DNA from: Silvania confinis
GTDB taxonomy: Bacteria; Pseudomonadota; Gammaproteobacteria; Enterobacterales; Enterobacteriaceae
DNA length: 64,000 bases
Assembly (NCBI RefSeq): GCF_025564085.1
Contig: NZ_JAMGZJ010000078.1
Span: 434,001-498,000, forward strand
Direction of reading: 5' to 3'
Shown here: one piece after another, positions 17,817 through 26,117 of the stretch
Numbering within the stretch: position 1 is the stretch's first letter
Layout: each line of letters starts with the position of its first letter
Made by a program: the position numbers and the translations under genes
The notes under the pieces: generated by a model
Databases searched by the model: none
What the model saw: the letters and a program-made list of their open reading frames with translations, nothing else
Told to the model about the DNA's origin: nothing

Positions 17817-19247
17817 TTAAACGTTCAGCGACCAGATATTGACGCTCGGCACCACCGCCGTTCCGTGACGACTAAACAGCGAAAGATCCCGGTCGTGCGC
17901 GTCCGGATAAATTCGGCTGCTGAGGGTAAATTCACCATTATTAACAAACACTTCTACGGAACAGCTGTCCAGCCAGATGCGCAGATTAAGGCGGTCGGCG
18001 TCAGGCAGCGGCACGCTGCGATGACCGCTGAGTCCGTGCTCGGGGTAATCACGCTCGACCACCAGGCGGCGGGACTGATCGTCAACGTAAATACGCGCCC
18101 CTTTGCCCAGTGAAAGGCCGAACTGTTCTGCCGTGCTGAGGGAGATATCCAGCTCCAGCGCAATTTCTGCCGCCTGCAGGTTCGCTTGTAGCAGGACAGT
18201 GTCATTGCTGAGGGCGTTCACCGAGCAGGACTGGCATTCGCCCCGCAGTAATTCCAGCTCCTTCACTGGCTGCATGCGTACCCGGCCATCATCGCCCAAC
18301 GTCAGTTCGCGCGGTAAAGAGAACATACCCGCCCAGCCATCGGCTTTTTCTGGCATCGGAGATTCCCACATCGCCATCCAGCCAATCACCACTCGCCGCC
18401 CATCCGGGGTGACAAAAGTTTGCGGGGCATAAAAATCATGACCATGATCCAGTTCGCAAAAAGGCTGCTCGATGCGGAATATCGCATCGTCTTGCCACAC
18501 GCCGACCGTGTATCCGCTCTGGAACAGGTTGCGGTGGTGATAGCCTTCGGCGGCGATCCCCTGGGGAGAAAACAGCAGAATGTGTTTATCATTGAGCGGG
18601 AAGAAATCCGGGCATTCCCACATATAGCCCATTTTTTCAGTGGCCTGCGCGAGGGGACGGAGATAAGTCCAGCTGCGCAGATCCTCTGACTGATACAGCT
18701 GCACTTCACCGATATCGTTGACCCGCGCGCCCACCACCATGTACCAGCGATCGTTTTCACGCCAGACCTTCGGGTCACGAAAATGATGCACCCCTTCCGG
18801 CGTATCAATGACCATTCCCTGGCGGTCGAAATGCAGGCCGTCGCGGCTGGTGGCCAGGCACTGCACCTGGTAAAGATTGTCTTCGCTGGGGTCGCCGTGG
18901 AATTTATGCCCGGTGTAGATCAGGGCGAGTTCGTCTCCCGCCACCACCGCAGAACCGGAGAAGCAGCCGTCTTTATCTTCCGGGCCCTCAGGGGCGAGGG
19001 CCACCGGGAGATGCTCCCAGTTCACCATATCGCGGCTGCGGGCATGCCCCCAGTGCATCGGTCCCCAGATGGGCGAGTAGGGGTGGTGTTGGTAGAACGC
19101 ATGATAATAGCCATCAAACCAGGTCAGTCCGTTGGGATCGTTCATCCAGCCTGCCGGAGGGGCGAGGTGATAACGTGGATACCAGCGAGGATCAATCTGT
19201 TCCCGGGCGTTGTTGATGGCGGTATTGGCTTGTATCAGTAGTGTCAT
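17817..19247 (-). CDS. cscA: sucrose hydrolase (invertase) CscA
   Basis: 476 residues, GH32 family, no signal peptide, so cytoplasmic. The five-bladed propeller carries the nucleophile motif WMNDPNG (Asp37), the transition-state motif FRDPKVW and the acid/base motif WECPDFF. A C-terminal beta-sandwich follows (SSRIYPDAHDRDLSLFSRHG). It splits imported sucrose into glucose and fructose. AGGA lies six bases before the ATG. The upstream intergenic region carries two CscR-type operators. Confidence 0.95.
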   Translation of the reverse strand: MTLLIQANTAINNAREQIDPRWYPRYHLAPPAGWMNDPNGLTWFDGYYHAFYQHHPYSPIWGPMHWGHARSRDMVNWEHLPVALAPEGPEDKDGCFSGSAVVAGDELALIYTGHKFHGDPSEDNLYQVQCLATSRDGLHFDRQGMVIDTPEGVHHFRDPKVWRENDRWYMVVGARVNDIGEVQLYQSEDLRSWTYLRPLAQATEKMGYMWECPDFFPLNDKHILLFSPQGIAAEGYHHRNLFQSGYTVGVWQDDAIFRIEQPFCELDHGHDFYAPQTFVTPDGRRVVIGWMAMWESPMPEKADGWAGMFSLPRELTLGDDGRVRMQPVKELELLRGECQSCSVNALSNDTVLLQANLQAAEIALELDISLSTAEQFGLSLGKGARIYVDDQSRRLVVERDYPEHGLSGHRSVPLPDADRLNLRIWLDSCSVEVFVNNGEFTLSSRIYPDAHDRDLSLFSRHGTAVVPSVNIWSLNV

Positions 19248-19299
19248 CGTGTCCTGCTTATGGGCGTAAAGAATGTTCGGTTATCGTGATAGATAAAAT

Positions 19300-19374
19300 G
19301 ATAACGTTAACATTTGAGCCGCTGCGGCATAAAAACGATGAATTACGATGTTAATCACAAAGGTTAACGTTAAC
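19300..19374. promoter_or_regulatory. two CscR-type operators in cscA-cscR intergenic region
   Basis: GTTAACGTTAAC at 19363-19374 is a perfect 12-base palindrome, and GATAACGTTAAC at 19300-19311 differs from it at one position. Both have the central CG of LacI-family operators and lie between the divergent cscA and cscR genes, 63 bases apart, about six helical turns. Confidence 0.7.
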
Positions 19375-19489
19375 ATTCGTGATATGTTATGGATCTCTCA
19401 TTTTCATTGAAATATTTTAAGCCTCGGGAATGGCGTGACGTGGCAGACAGGCGTCCGGCGAATCGAAGGAACAGAAGAAGGGTGAAAAA

Positions 19490-20485
19490 ATGGCATCGTT
19501 AAAAGACGTGGCAAAACTGGCAAACGTGTCGCTGATGACGGTTTCCCGCGCGTTAAATGAACCGCAACGGCTCAAACCGGAGACCTACACCCTCGTCATG
19601 GCCGCTGTTGAGCAACTGGGCTACGTCTCAGATTTATCAGCCAAAAAAATCAGAGGCGCGAAGTCAACGGTGAGCACCATTGGCGTGCTGGCGCTCGACA
19701 CCATGACCACGCCGTTTTCTGTCGACATCACGTTGTCGATTGAAGAAACCGCCCGGGCGCATGGCTGGAACAGTTTCGTGGTGAATATGTTTGCCAACGA
19801 CCAGCCAGAAAAAATGGTCGACCTGCTACTGGCCCACCGGCCTGACGGCATTATCTATACCACGATGGGATTGCGCAAAGTGCCGGTGCCCGAAAAGCTG
19901 CTGACCGTTCCCTGCGTGCTGGCCAACTGTGAAAGCACGTCCGTCGCGGTACCGACCTATATTCCTGACGATGAAGAAGGGCAGTATCTGGGCGTCAAGG
20001 CACTGCTGAGTAAGGGTTACCGAAAGCTGCTTTGTATTCACTTGCCTGATGGCATAGTCGCGACGTCACGTCGTCGCGCCGGGCTGGAAAGAGCCTGCCG
20101 GGAAGCAGGGGTCGATCCCGATTCGCTGCTTCATCACTATCTTCCTGAGGGTGAGCAACACCATATTGATGCGGCGCACTTCGTCACCGCGCACATCGAC
20201 GGCAACCGCCCGGCATTTGATGCGGTGGTCTGCGGCAACGATCGCGTCGCGTTTGTGGTGTACCAGGTGTTATTAGCGAGGGGACTTCGCATTGGGCAGG
20301 ACGTAGGGGTATTGGGTTACGACAATATGGTCGGCACGGGCGAGTTGTTTCTGCCGCCGCTCTCCACCGTTCAGCTACCGCACTATGAGATTGGGCGACT
20401 CAGTGCGCTACATATTATTCACGGCAGCCAGCACCGGGATACCCTCAAGGTCGCCAGTCCGTATCTGCCGCGTCGTTCGTTCTAG
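19490..20485 (+). CDS. cscR: sucrose operon repressor CscR (LacI family)
   Basis: 331 residues. The N-terminal helix-turn-helix (SLKDVAKLANVSLMTVSRALNEP) and a periplasmic-binding-protein-like effector domain are in place. Stretches shared with E. coli CscR include TTPFSVDI, LLAHRPDGIIYTTMGLR, VLANCES, PTYIPDD and VVCGNDRVAFVVYQVLLARG. It would repress cscAB in the absence of sucrose or fructose. It is transcribed away from cscA and preceded by AAGGG. The neighbouring LacI gene on the opposite strand converges on it with a 13-base gap. Confidence 0.92.
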   Translation: MASLKDVAKLANVSLMTVSRALNEPQRLKPETYTLVMAAVEQLGYVSDLSAKKIRGAKSTVSTIGVLALDTMTTPFSVDITLSIEETARAHGWNSFVVNMFANDQPEKMVDLLLAHRPDGIIYTTMGLRKVPVPEKLLTVPCVLANCESTSVAVPTYIPDDEEGQYLGVKALLSKGYRKLLCIHLPDGIVATSRRRAGLERACREAGVDPDSLLHHYLPEGEQHHIDAAHFVTAHIDGNRPAFDAVVCGNDRVAFVVYQVLLARGLRIGQDVGVLGYDNMVGTGELFLPPLSTVQLPHYEIGRLSALHIIHGSQHRDTLKVASPYLPRRSF

Positions 20486-20498
20486 ATCCGCCCGAATA

Positions 20499-21488
20499 TT
20501 ACTCTGGCCGCACCACCGAACTGCCCCTGACTACCAGCTCGACCGGCAGCAAAACGGCGGACTCGTCGCTCTCTTGCATCACCAGTTCAAAGGTCTTGCG
20601 CGCCAGCTGTTGCTTATCCACCGCGATGGTGCTCAGCGGCGGGGTCGTCAGGACGGCGTAGTCGATATTGTCGAAGCCGACGATGGCAATATCCTCTGGC
20701 ACCCGAAACCCTTTTTGCTGACAGACCCGGACAGCTACCATCGCCGCCACGTCGTTGTAGGCAAAAATGGCATCCGGCGGGTGCGGCAGGGCCAGCAATT
20801 CGTTCAGGTTAGCAATCAAGGATTGCTCAATATCCAGCAGCGGCGGGGAGGCCAGTTCGTACTCCGGCGGCAGTAAAATCTGCGCTTCGTACAGCGCTTT
20901 GCGATAGCCCTTTTCACGCTGGCGAATACTGTAATGCGCGGTGGTACTGGCCAGAAACGCAATCCGCGTGCGCCCCTGCTCAATCAGATGACGGGTCGCT
21001 AAATAGCCGCCTTCATAGTTGTCCGGGTTGACGGACGGCAGATCCGGGAACCATAAATCGACCAGGGTGATCGGAATATTCGCCTGCTGCAGGGTGCTTA
21101 TTAACTCGGGTTCAAAAAAACCGGCGCAGATTAAGGCGTCCGGGTTGTGCACCTGCAGCTGCTCCTGGATGGGATCGCCCGGCTGGATCGCGAGGAAGCT
21201 CATCGCAATGCCCTGTTTCCGGCAATTGTTTTCGATCTCGAGGATCAGTGGGGAGTAAAACGGCAGCGCTTTGCTGAGGTCGTGCTGACGGTGAAGTAAA
21301 AACAGGATGCGCTTAATTTTATTGGTGCGCAGGCGAGTAAAATCATATCCCTTAGCTCTGGCGATCGCTAACACACGCTGGCGCGTGTCATCGCTCAGGC
21401 CCGGCTGGCCCTTCAGCGCCCGGGAAACCGCCCCAATAGATACGCCGCTTTCATCAGCAATATCTTTGATTCTTATGTTTTTTTTCAC
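20499..21488 (-). CDS. LacI family transcriptional regulator
   Basis: 329 residues with the HTH IRIKDIADESGVSIGAVSRALKGQPGLS and hinge region at the N-terminus. The sugar-sensing domain (ILFLLHRQHDLSKALPFYSPLILEIE, TPPLSTIAVDKQQLARKTFELV) follows, with RGSSVVRPE at the end. It is 26 bases downstream of the ROK kinase gene and probably co-transcribed. Its likely targets are its own promoter and the divergent GPH symporter/GH127 genes, where three matching palindromes occur. The effector is unknown. Confidence 0.88.
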   Translation of the reverse strand: MKKNIRIKDIADESGVSIGAVSRALKGQPGLSDDTRQRVLAIARAKGYDFTRLRTNKIKRILFLLHRQHDLSKALPFYSPLILEIENNCRKQGIAMSFLAIQPGDPIQEQLQVHNPDALICAGFFEPELISTLQQANIPITLVDLWFPDLPSVNPDNYEGGYLATRHLIEQGRTRIAFLASTTAHYSIRQREKGYRKALYEAQILLPPEYELASPPLLDIEQSLIANLNELLALPHPPDAIFAYNDVAAMVAVRVCQQKGFRVPEDIAIVGFDNIDYAVLTTPPLSTIAVDKQQLARKTFELVMQESDESAVLLPVELVVRGSSVVRPE

Positions 21489-21514
21489 ACATCCTTCCTG
21501 ATGAAATCCGTTGC

Positions 21515-22453
21515 TTACTGAAGGTTAAGGTCCCGTTTCTGATGCGGGCGACCACCCAGCCAGGCTGCGCCCCTGACGCCGCTGCTGTCGCCATGCATTG
21601 CCCGACGAAACGGCGTGCAACACTGTTTGCCAAAAACGTAGTGCGCGACCCGGCTTTGCAGCTCGGGGTACAGGATGTCGACGTTAGAGACACCGCCGCC
21701 CAGCACAATGACGTCCGGATCAACCATGTTTACTATATTTGCCAGCGAACGCGCGACCTGATCGAGGTAACGGTGCCAGATGGCCGCTGCAGCGACATCG
21801 CCACTGTTTACTTTTTCTATAATATCAGTCACTTGCAGTTTTTCGCCCAAATGCGCCAGATACTGCCGTTCAAAACCCGTGCCAGAGATAAAAGATTCTA
21901 CACAATTTTGCTGGCTACAGTAACAGCTAACGGCCGGGCCATCGCGCTCTGGCCGGTAGTGCGGCAGGGGAGTGTGACCCCACTCTCCCGAGCAGCCATT
22001 TGCGCCGCCAATTACCCGCCCGCCTATCGATAATCCGCCTCCGCAGCCGGTGCCCAATATCACGCCAAACACCACGTCGGCCCCTTTCCCGCTGCCATCG
22101 ATGGCTTCCGACAGGGTAAAGCAATTTGCGTCGTTGCTCATGGCAACCGCCTGCTGAAACTGCTGCGCGAGATCCTGCGCAAACGTCTGGCCGTTAAGGA
22201 TCTGAATATTCGCATTCTTCACCCGAGCGCTGCCGGCATCGACCGTACCCGGAATGCCAATCCCGATACTCAACGGCACGCTGAACTCGGCTTGCGCCAG
22301 CCGGATAACCTCCACCACCGCGCTAAAGAACGCGGTATAGCTGTTTTTGCGCGTTGCAAAGCGCTGTCGCCAGGCAACGTCACCGTGGTCATCAAGCACT
22401 GCGGCTTCGATTTTTGTGCCGCCAATATCAAGCCCTAACCTGAACATATTCAC
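21515..22453 (-). CDS. ROK family sugar kinase, fructokinase (Mak)-like
   Basis: 312 residues. The ROK ATP-binding motif LDIGGTKIEAAVLD, the catalytic SNDANCFTLSEA (DANC), GTGCGGG, and a zinc-type CYCSQQNCVESFISGTG cluster are present. The chain ends HGDSSGVRGAAWL, as in E. coli Mak, which it follows closely throughout (VIVLGGGVSNVDILY). Mak phosphorylates fructose and mannose. The csc cluster next door has no cscK, so this kinase could serve sucrose-derived fructose, or act on the monosaccharide released by the GH127 enzyme. The glycines of the usual CGxxGC zinc motif are replaced by Ser and Asn. Confidence 0.85.
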   Translation of the reverse strand: MNMFRLGLDIGGTKIEAAVLDDHGDVAWRQRFATRKNSYTAFFSAVVEVIRLAQAEFSVPLSIGIGIPGTVDAGSARVKNANIQILNGQTFAQDLAQQFQQAVAMSNDANCFTLSEAIDGSGKGADVVFGVILGTGCGGGLSIGGRVIGGANGCSGEWGHTPLPHYRPERDGPAVSCYCSQQNCVESFISGTGFERQYLAHLGEKLQVTDIIEKVNSGDVAAAAIWHRYLDQVARSLANIVNMVDPDVIVLGGGVSNVDILYPELQSRVAHYVFGKQCCTPFRRAMHGDSSGVRGAAWLGGRPHQKRDLNLQ

Positions 22454-22462
22454 CCCCTGGTT

Positions 22463-22634
22463 TTTATTTTACTAAAAATATCACCAAGTGTTATAGGTCA
22501 TTGACAGGCTTCATGTCAGTAAATATCAGTATTTATACTAAAAATATTGATCGTCTTCACACTGCTCACAAAACCTGCTTTTACGATGGCTTATTCGCCA
22601 CTACCTTCGGCATGAAAGATATTTTTACTAAAAA
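22463..22634. promoter_or_regulatory. three near-identical TTTTACTAAAA palindromes (putative operators)
   Basis: The sites are TTTTACTAAAA at 22467-22477, the degenerate ATTTATACTAAAAAT at 22531-22545, and the perfect TTTTTACTAAAAA at 22622-22634, all centred on C. They lie in the divergent region between the ROK kinase and GPH symporter genes. Their number and position suggest that they are operators of the locus LacI regulator. The odd-length centre differs from the CG centre of most LacI sites. Confidence 0.55.
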
Positions 22635-22696
22635 CCTACAAGCCTAATGCAGTAAAGGCGTACACCCATAACAAGCCTGAGCGTGAGGATTTATGT

Positions 22697-24100
22697 ATGA
22701 CATCTACACCGATTAACCATGAAGATGTCGCCGTGGCGGATGCCAGCGACGACATATCAACCCGTGAAAAAATTGGCTACGGTCTGGGGGATGCCGGTGG
22801 GCACTGCATCTCGGATCTGATCAGCGGATTTTTGCTCTTTTTCTACACCGATATTTTTGGCATCAGCCCGGCGATCGTCGGGGTGATGTTTATTATCCTG
22901 CGCGTGGTGGATGCTGTTTCCGACCCGGTGATGGGGATCCTCGCGGATAAAACGCGCAGCCGCTGGGGGCGATTCCGTCCGTGGCAGCTGTGGACGGCAG
23001 TGCCGCTGGCGATCATCGGTATTTTAACCTTCACCGTGCCCGACCTGAGCCCGGAAATGAAAATCGTCTGGGCGTTCGGCACCTATTTCCTGCTTTCCGT
23101 CGGCTATACCGCCAACAACGTTCCCTACTGCGCCATGATCAATGCGATGACCAACCGCCACGACCAGGTGATCTCTTGCCAGTCCTGGCGCTTTGTCCTG
23201 AGTGGGATTGCCGGGTTCCTGGTGTCGGTGGGACTGCCGCTGATGGTGACCTGGTTTGGCGGTGGCGATGCCGCCAAAGGCTACCAGTATGGCGTGACGG
23301 TGCTGTGCGGTATTGGGATGGTGATGTTCCTGCTGTGCTTCCTGTGGGTGAAAGAGCGGGTGCCGATGTCGGTGGTCGGGCAGTTCACCATTCGCGAGCA
23401 TCTGTCTGGCCTGCGGAAAAACGATCAACTGATCCTGATGCTGCTGATGTCGTTCCTGCTGGTGAATATTCTGTGCATTCGCGGCGGCGGTTACATGTAC
23501 TTCATCTCGTACGTGCTGCAGGGCTCGACGGTCTATATGTCGCTGTTCTTCGGCATGGTGACGCTCGCCTCCATTCTTGGCGCGGTGATCGTCAATAAGC
23601 TCTCCCGCCGTGTCGATATGGTGAAGCTCTACTCCGGCACTAACCTGCTGCTGGCGGCCTTTGGTTTTGGTATGTGGTTTTTACCGTCCGGGGCGCAGTA
23701 CCAGACCCTGTGGCTGGTTGTCATCTTTATCAACAATATGGTGCTGGGCTTTACCCTGCCGCTGCACTTTTCGATCATGGCTTTTGCCGATGACTACGGC
23801 GAGTGGAAAAACTCGGTGCGTTCGTCAGGCATGAACTTCGCCTTTAACCTCTTCTGCATCAAATTATCCTGGGCTTCGTCGGGGGGCATTATCAGCCTGA
23901 TACTGTTCCTCGTGGCCTATCGCCCGGGTTTAGAAAATCAAACCGAAGCCTCCCTTCAGGGGATCTCGCTGCTGCAAAGCGTGGTCCCGGCTATTTTCCA
24001 TCTGCTGCTGGCGCTCTCTCTGCGCTGGTGCCAGCTCAATAATCCGATGATGACGCGTATTTCAAGCGACCTGCGTCAGCGCCATGCCAAATTATCCTGA
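22697..24100 (+). CDS. GPH family (MelB-type) glycoside:cation symporter
   Basis: 467 residues with about twelve membrane segments. Family signatures are [14 protein letters not shown] near the N-terminus, [28 protein letters not shown] (the MelB cation-site region), and [18 protein letters not shown] lies eight bases before the ATG at 22697. It probably imports an oligo- or disaccharide with Na+ or H+. The GH127 gene starts ten bases after its stop, so the transported sugar is likely an L-arabinofuranosyl compound. Confidence 0.9.
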   Translation: MTSTPINHEDVAVADASDDISTREKIGYGLGDAGGHCISDLISGFLLFFYTDIFGISPAIVGVMFIILRVVDAVSDPVMGILADKTRSRWGRFRPWQLWTAVPLAIIGILTFTVPDLSPEMKIVWAFGTYFLLSVGYTANNVPYCAMINAMTNRHDQVISCQSWRFVLSGIAGFLVSVGLPLMVTWFGGGDAAKGYQYGVTVLCGIGMVMFLLCFLWVKERVPMSVVGQFTIREHLSGLRKNDQLILMLLMSFLLVNILCIRGGGYMYFISYVLQGSTVYMSLFFGMVTLASILGAVIVNKLSRRVDMVKLYSGTNLLLAAFGFGMWFLPSGAQYQTLWLVVIFINNMVLGFTLPLHFSIMAFADDYGEWKNSVRSSGMNFAFNLFCIKLSWASSGGIISLILFLVAYRPGLENQTEASLQGISLLQSVVPAIFHLLLALSLRWCQLNNPMMTRISSDLRQRHAKLS

Positions 24101-24110
24101 GGTATATGTC

Positions 24111-26078
24111 ATGTATTTATCCACGATTTCTGAAACGGACTTGCGTCAATTAACGGTCAACGATCCGTTCCTGGGGGAATACCAGCGGTTGGTCCGCAAC
24201 GTGGTGATCCCTTATCAGTGGGAAGCACTCAATAACCGTATTCCCGACGCCGAGCCGAGCCACGCGATTGATAATTTCCGTATTGCCGCCGGCCAGCAGG
24301 CGGGGGAATTTTACGGCATGGTCTTTCAGGACAGCGACGTCACCAAATGGCTGGAGGCGGTGGCCTGGTCGTTATGCCAGCAGCCGGATGCGGAGCTCGA
24401 AAAAACCGCCGACGAGGTGATCGACCTGCTAGCCGCTGCCCAGTGCGAAGATGGCTATCTCAATACCTGGTACATGCTAAAAGAGCCCGGCCTGCGCTGG
24501 ACCAATCTGGCGGAATGCCATGAGCTTTATTGTGCGGGCCACCTGTTCGAAGCGGCGGTGGCATTCTATAAAGCCACCGGCAAACGGACCTTGCTGGATA
24601 TTGCCTGCCGTTTTGCCGACCACATTTATACCGTGTTCGGTCCGGGCGAGAACCAGCTGCACGGCTATCCGGGCCACCCGGAAATCGAGCTGGCGTTAAT
24701 GCGCCTGTACGAAGTGACCGGCAACAATGATTACCTGGCGCTGGCGAATTACTTTGTCGAGGAGCGGGGCGCCCAGCCGCACTACTATGACATCGAGTAT
24801 GAAAAGCGCGGCAAAACCTTCCACTGGGGGAACTGGGGCGAGGCCTGGATGATCAAGGACAAAGCCTACACCCACGCCCATAAGCCGATGGTGGAGCAGG
24901 ACGAAGCGGTCGGCCACGCGGTGCGTTCGGTCTACTTAATGACCGGCATCGCCCATCTGGCGCGCATCAGCGGGGATGAGTCCAAGCGCCAGACCTGCCT
25001 GCGCATCTGGAATAACATGGTCCAGCGGCGGATGTACATCACCGGCGGAATTGGCTCCCAGGGCATCGGCGAGGCGTTTACCTCCGACTACGATTTACCC
25101 AACGACACGGCCTATTCGGAGAGCTGCGCCTCGATTGGCTTAATGATGTTTGCCCGTCGGATGGTCGAAATGGAAGGCGATGGTCAGTACGCCGATGTGA
25201 TGGAGCGGGCGCTGTACAACACCGTGCTCGGCGGCATGTCGATGGACGGAAAACACTTCTTCTACGTCAACCCGCTGGAAACTTACCCGAAGGCGATCCC
25301 GTTTAACCATATCTATGAGCATGTTAAACCGGTTCGTCAGCGCTGGTTCGGCTGCGCCTGCTGCCCGCCGAATATCGCCCGCACGCTGGTGGCGCTGGGG
25401 CACTATATCTTTACCCCGCGTGAGGACGCGTTATTGATCAACCTGTATGTCGGTAACAGCCTGCAGGTGATGGTCGGGGGGAAGCCGCTTGATATCACCA
25501 TTAGCGGCAACTACCCGTGGGACGAGCAGGTTACGATAAGCATAAATTCGCCTGAACCGGTGGAGCATACGCTGGCTCTGCGCATTCCGGGCTGGTGCGA
25601 CGCGCTAAAGGTGACGCTGAACGGGGAAGTGTATTGCGGGGCGATCGACAAAGGCTATCTGCACATTCACCGCAGTTGGGCGGCGGGCGATGTCATTACC
25701 CTCCAGCTGCCGATGCCGGTGCGCCGGGTGTATGGCAATCCACTGGTGCGCCACCTTGCGGGCAAAGTCGCCCTGCAGCGCGGCCCGCTGGTGTATTGCC
25801 TAGAGCAGGCGGATAACGGCAGCGAGCTACAGACCCTGTCGCTGGATAAGGGCAGCGAGTTTGTGGAAGTGGCCGGCACCGGTGTGATGGCGAATAAGAT
25901 CCTGATTCAGGCCCAGGGTCATAGGCAGACGCTGGATGCCTCGCAGGACAAGCCCCTGTACCAGTTCGACCAACCGATGACCCGCTCCGCGCCGCAGACG
26001 TTGACCTTTATTCCGTGGTTTAGCTGGGCTAACCGTGGGGAAGGGGAGATGCGTATCTGGGTGGATGAAGACTGCTGA
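24111..26078 (+). CDS. GH127 beta-L-arabinofuranosidase
   Basis: 655 residues from the ATG at 24111, which has GAGG eight bases upstream. An in-frame ATG at 24084 lies inside the preceding gene. The fold is an (alpha/alpha)6 barrel followed by beta-sandwiches. Zinc-site and catalytic residues can be read directly: Glu337 and Cys339 (AYSESCASIG) and Cys417-Cys418 (GCACCPPN). This agrees almost exactly with Bifidobacterium HypBA1 (Glu338, Cys340, Cys417, Cys418), in which the zinc-bound Cys417 is the nucleophile. No signal peptide is visible, so it acts on an imported substrate. Coupled with the GPH symporter, it would release L-arabinose or a related sugar. The exact glycoside is unknown. Confidence 0.9.
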   Translation: MYLSTISETDLRQLTVNDPFLGEYQRLVRNVVIPYQWEALNNRIPDAEPSHAIDNFRIAAGQQAGEFYGMVFQDSDVTKWLEAVAWSLCQQPDAELEKTADEVIDLLAAAQCEDGYLNTWYMLKEPGLRWTNLAECHELYCAGHLFEAAVAFYKATGKRTLLDIACRFADHIYTVFGPGENQLHGYPGHPEIELALMRLYEVTGNNDYLALANYFVEERGAQPHYYDIEYEKRGKTFHWGNWGEAWMIKDKAYTHAHKPMVEQDEAVGHAVRSVYLMTGIAHLARISGDESKRQTCLRIWNNMVQRRMYITGGIGSQGIGEAFTSDYDLPNDTAYSESCASIGLMMFARRMVEMEGDGQYADVMERALYNTVLGGMSMDGKHFFYVNPLETYPKAIPFNHIYEHVKPVRQRWFGCACCPPNIARTLVALGHYIFTPREDALLINLYVGNSLQVMVGGKPLDITISGNYPWDEQVTISINSPEPVEHTLALRIPGWCDALKVTLNGEVYCGAIDKGYLHIHRSWAAGDVITLQLPMPVRRVYGNPLVRHLAGKVALQRGPLVYCLEQADNGSELQTLSLDKGSEFVEVAGTGVMANKILIQAQGHRQTLDASQDKPLYQFDQPMTRSAPQTLTFIPWFSWANRGEGEMRIWVDEDC

Positions 26079-26082
26079 CAAC

Positions 26083-26112
26083 AAAAGCGCCGCCGGGATT
26101 GTCCGGCGGCGC
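26083..26112 (-). terminator. terminator of the M24-like gene
   Basis: A perfect 10-base stem GCGCCGCCGG/CCGGCGGCGC (26087-26096 and 26103-26112) has a six-base loop. Read on the minus strand it is followed by TTTTGTT. It lies just beyond the stop of the minus-strand gene and after the convergent GH127 gene. Confidence 0.75.
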
Positions 26113-26117
26113 GTGTA

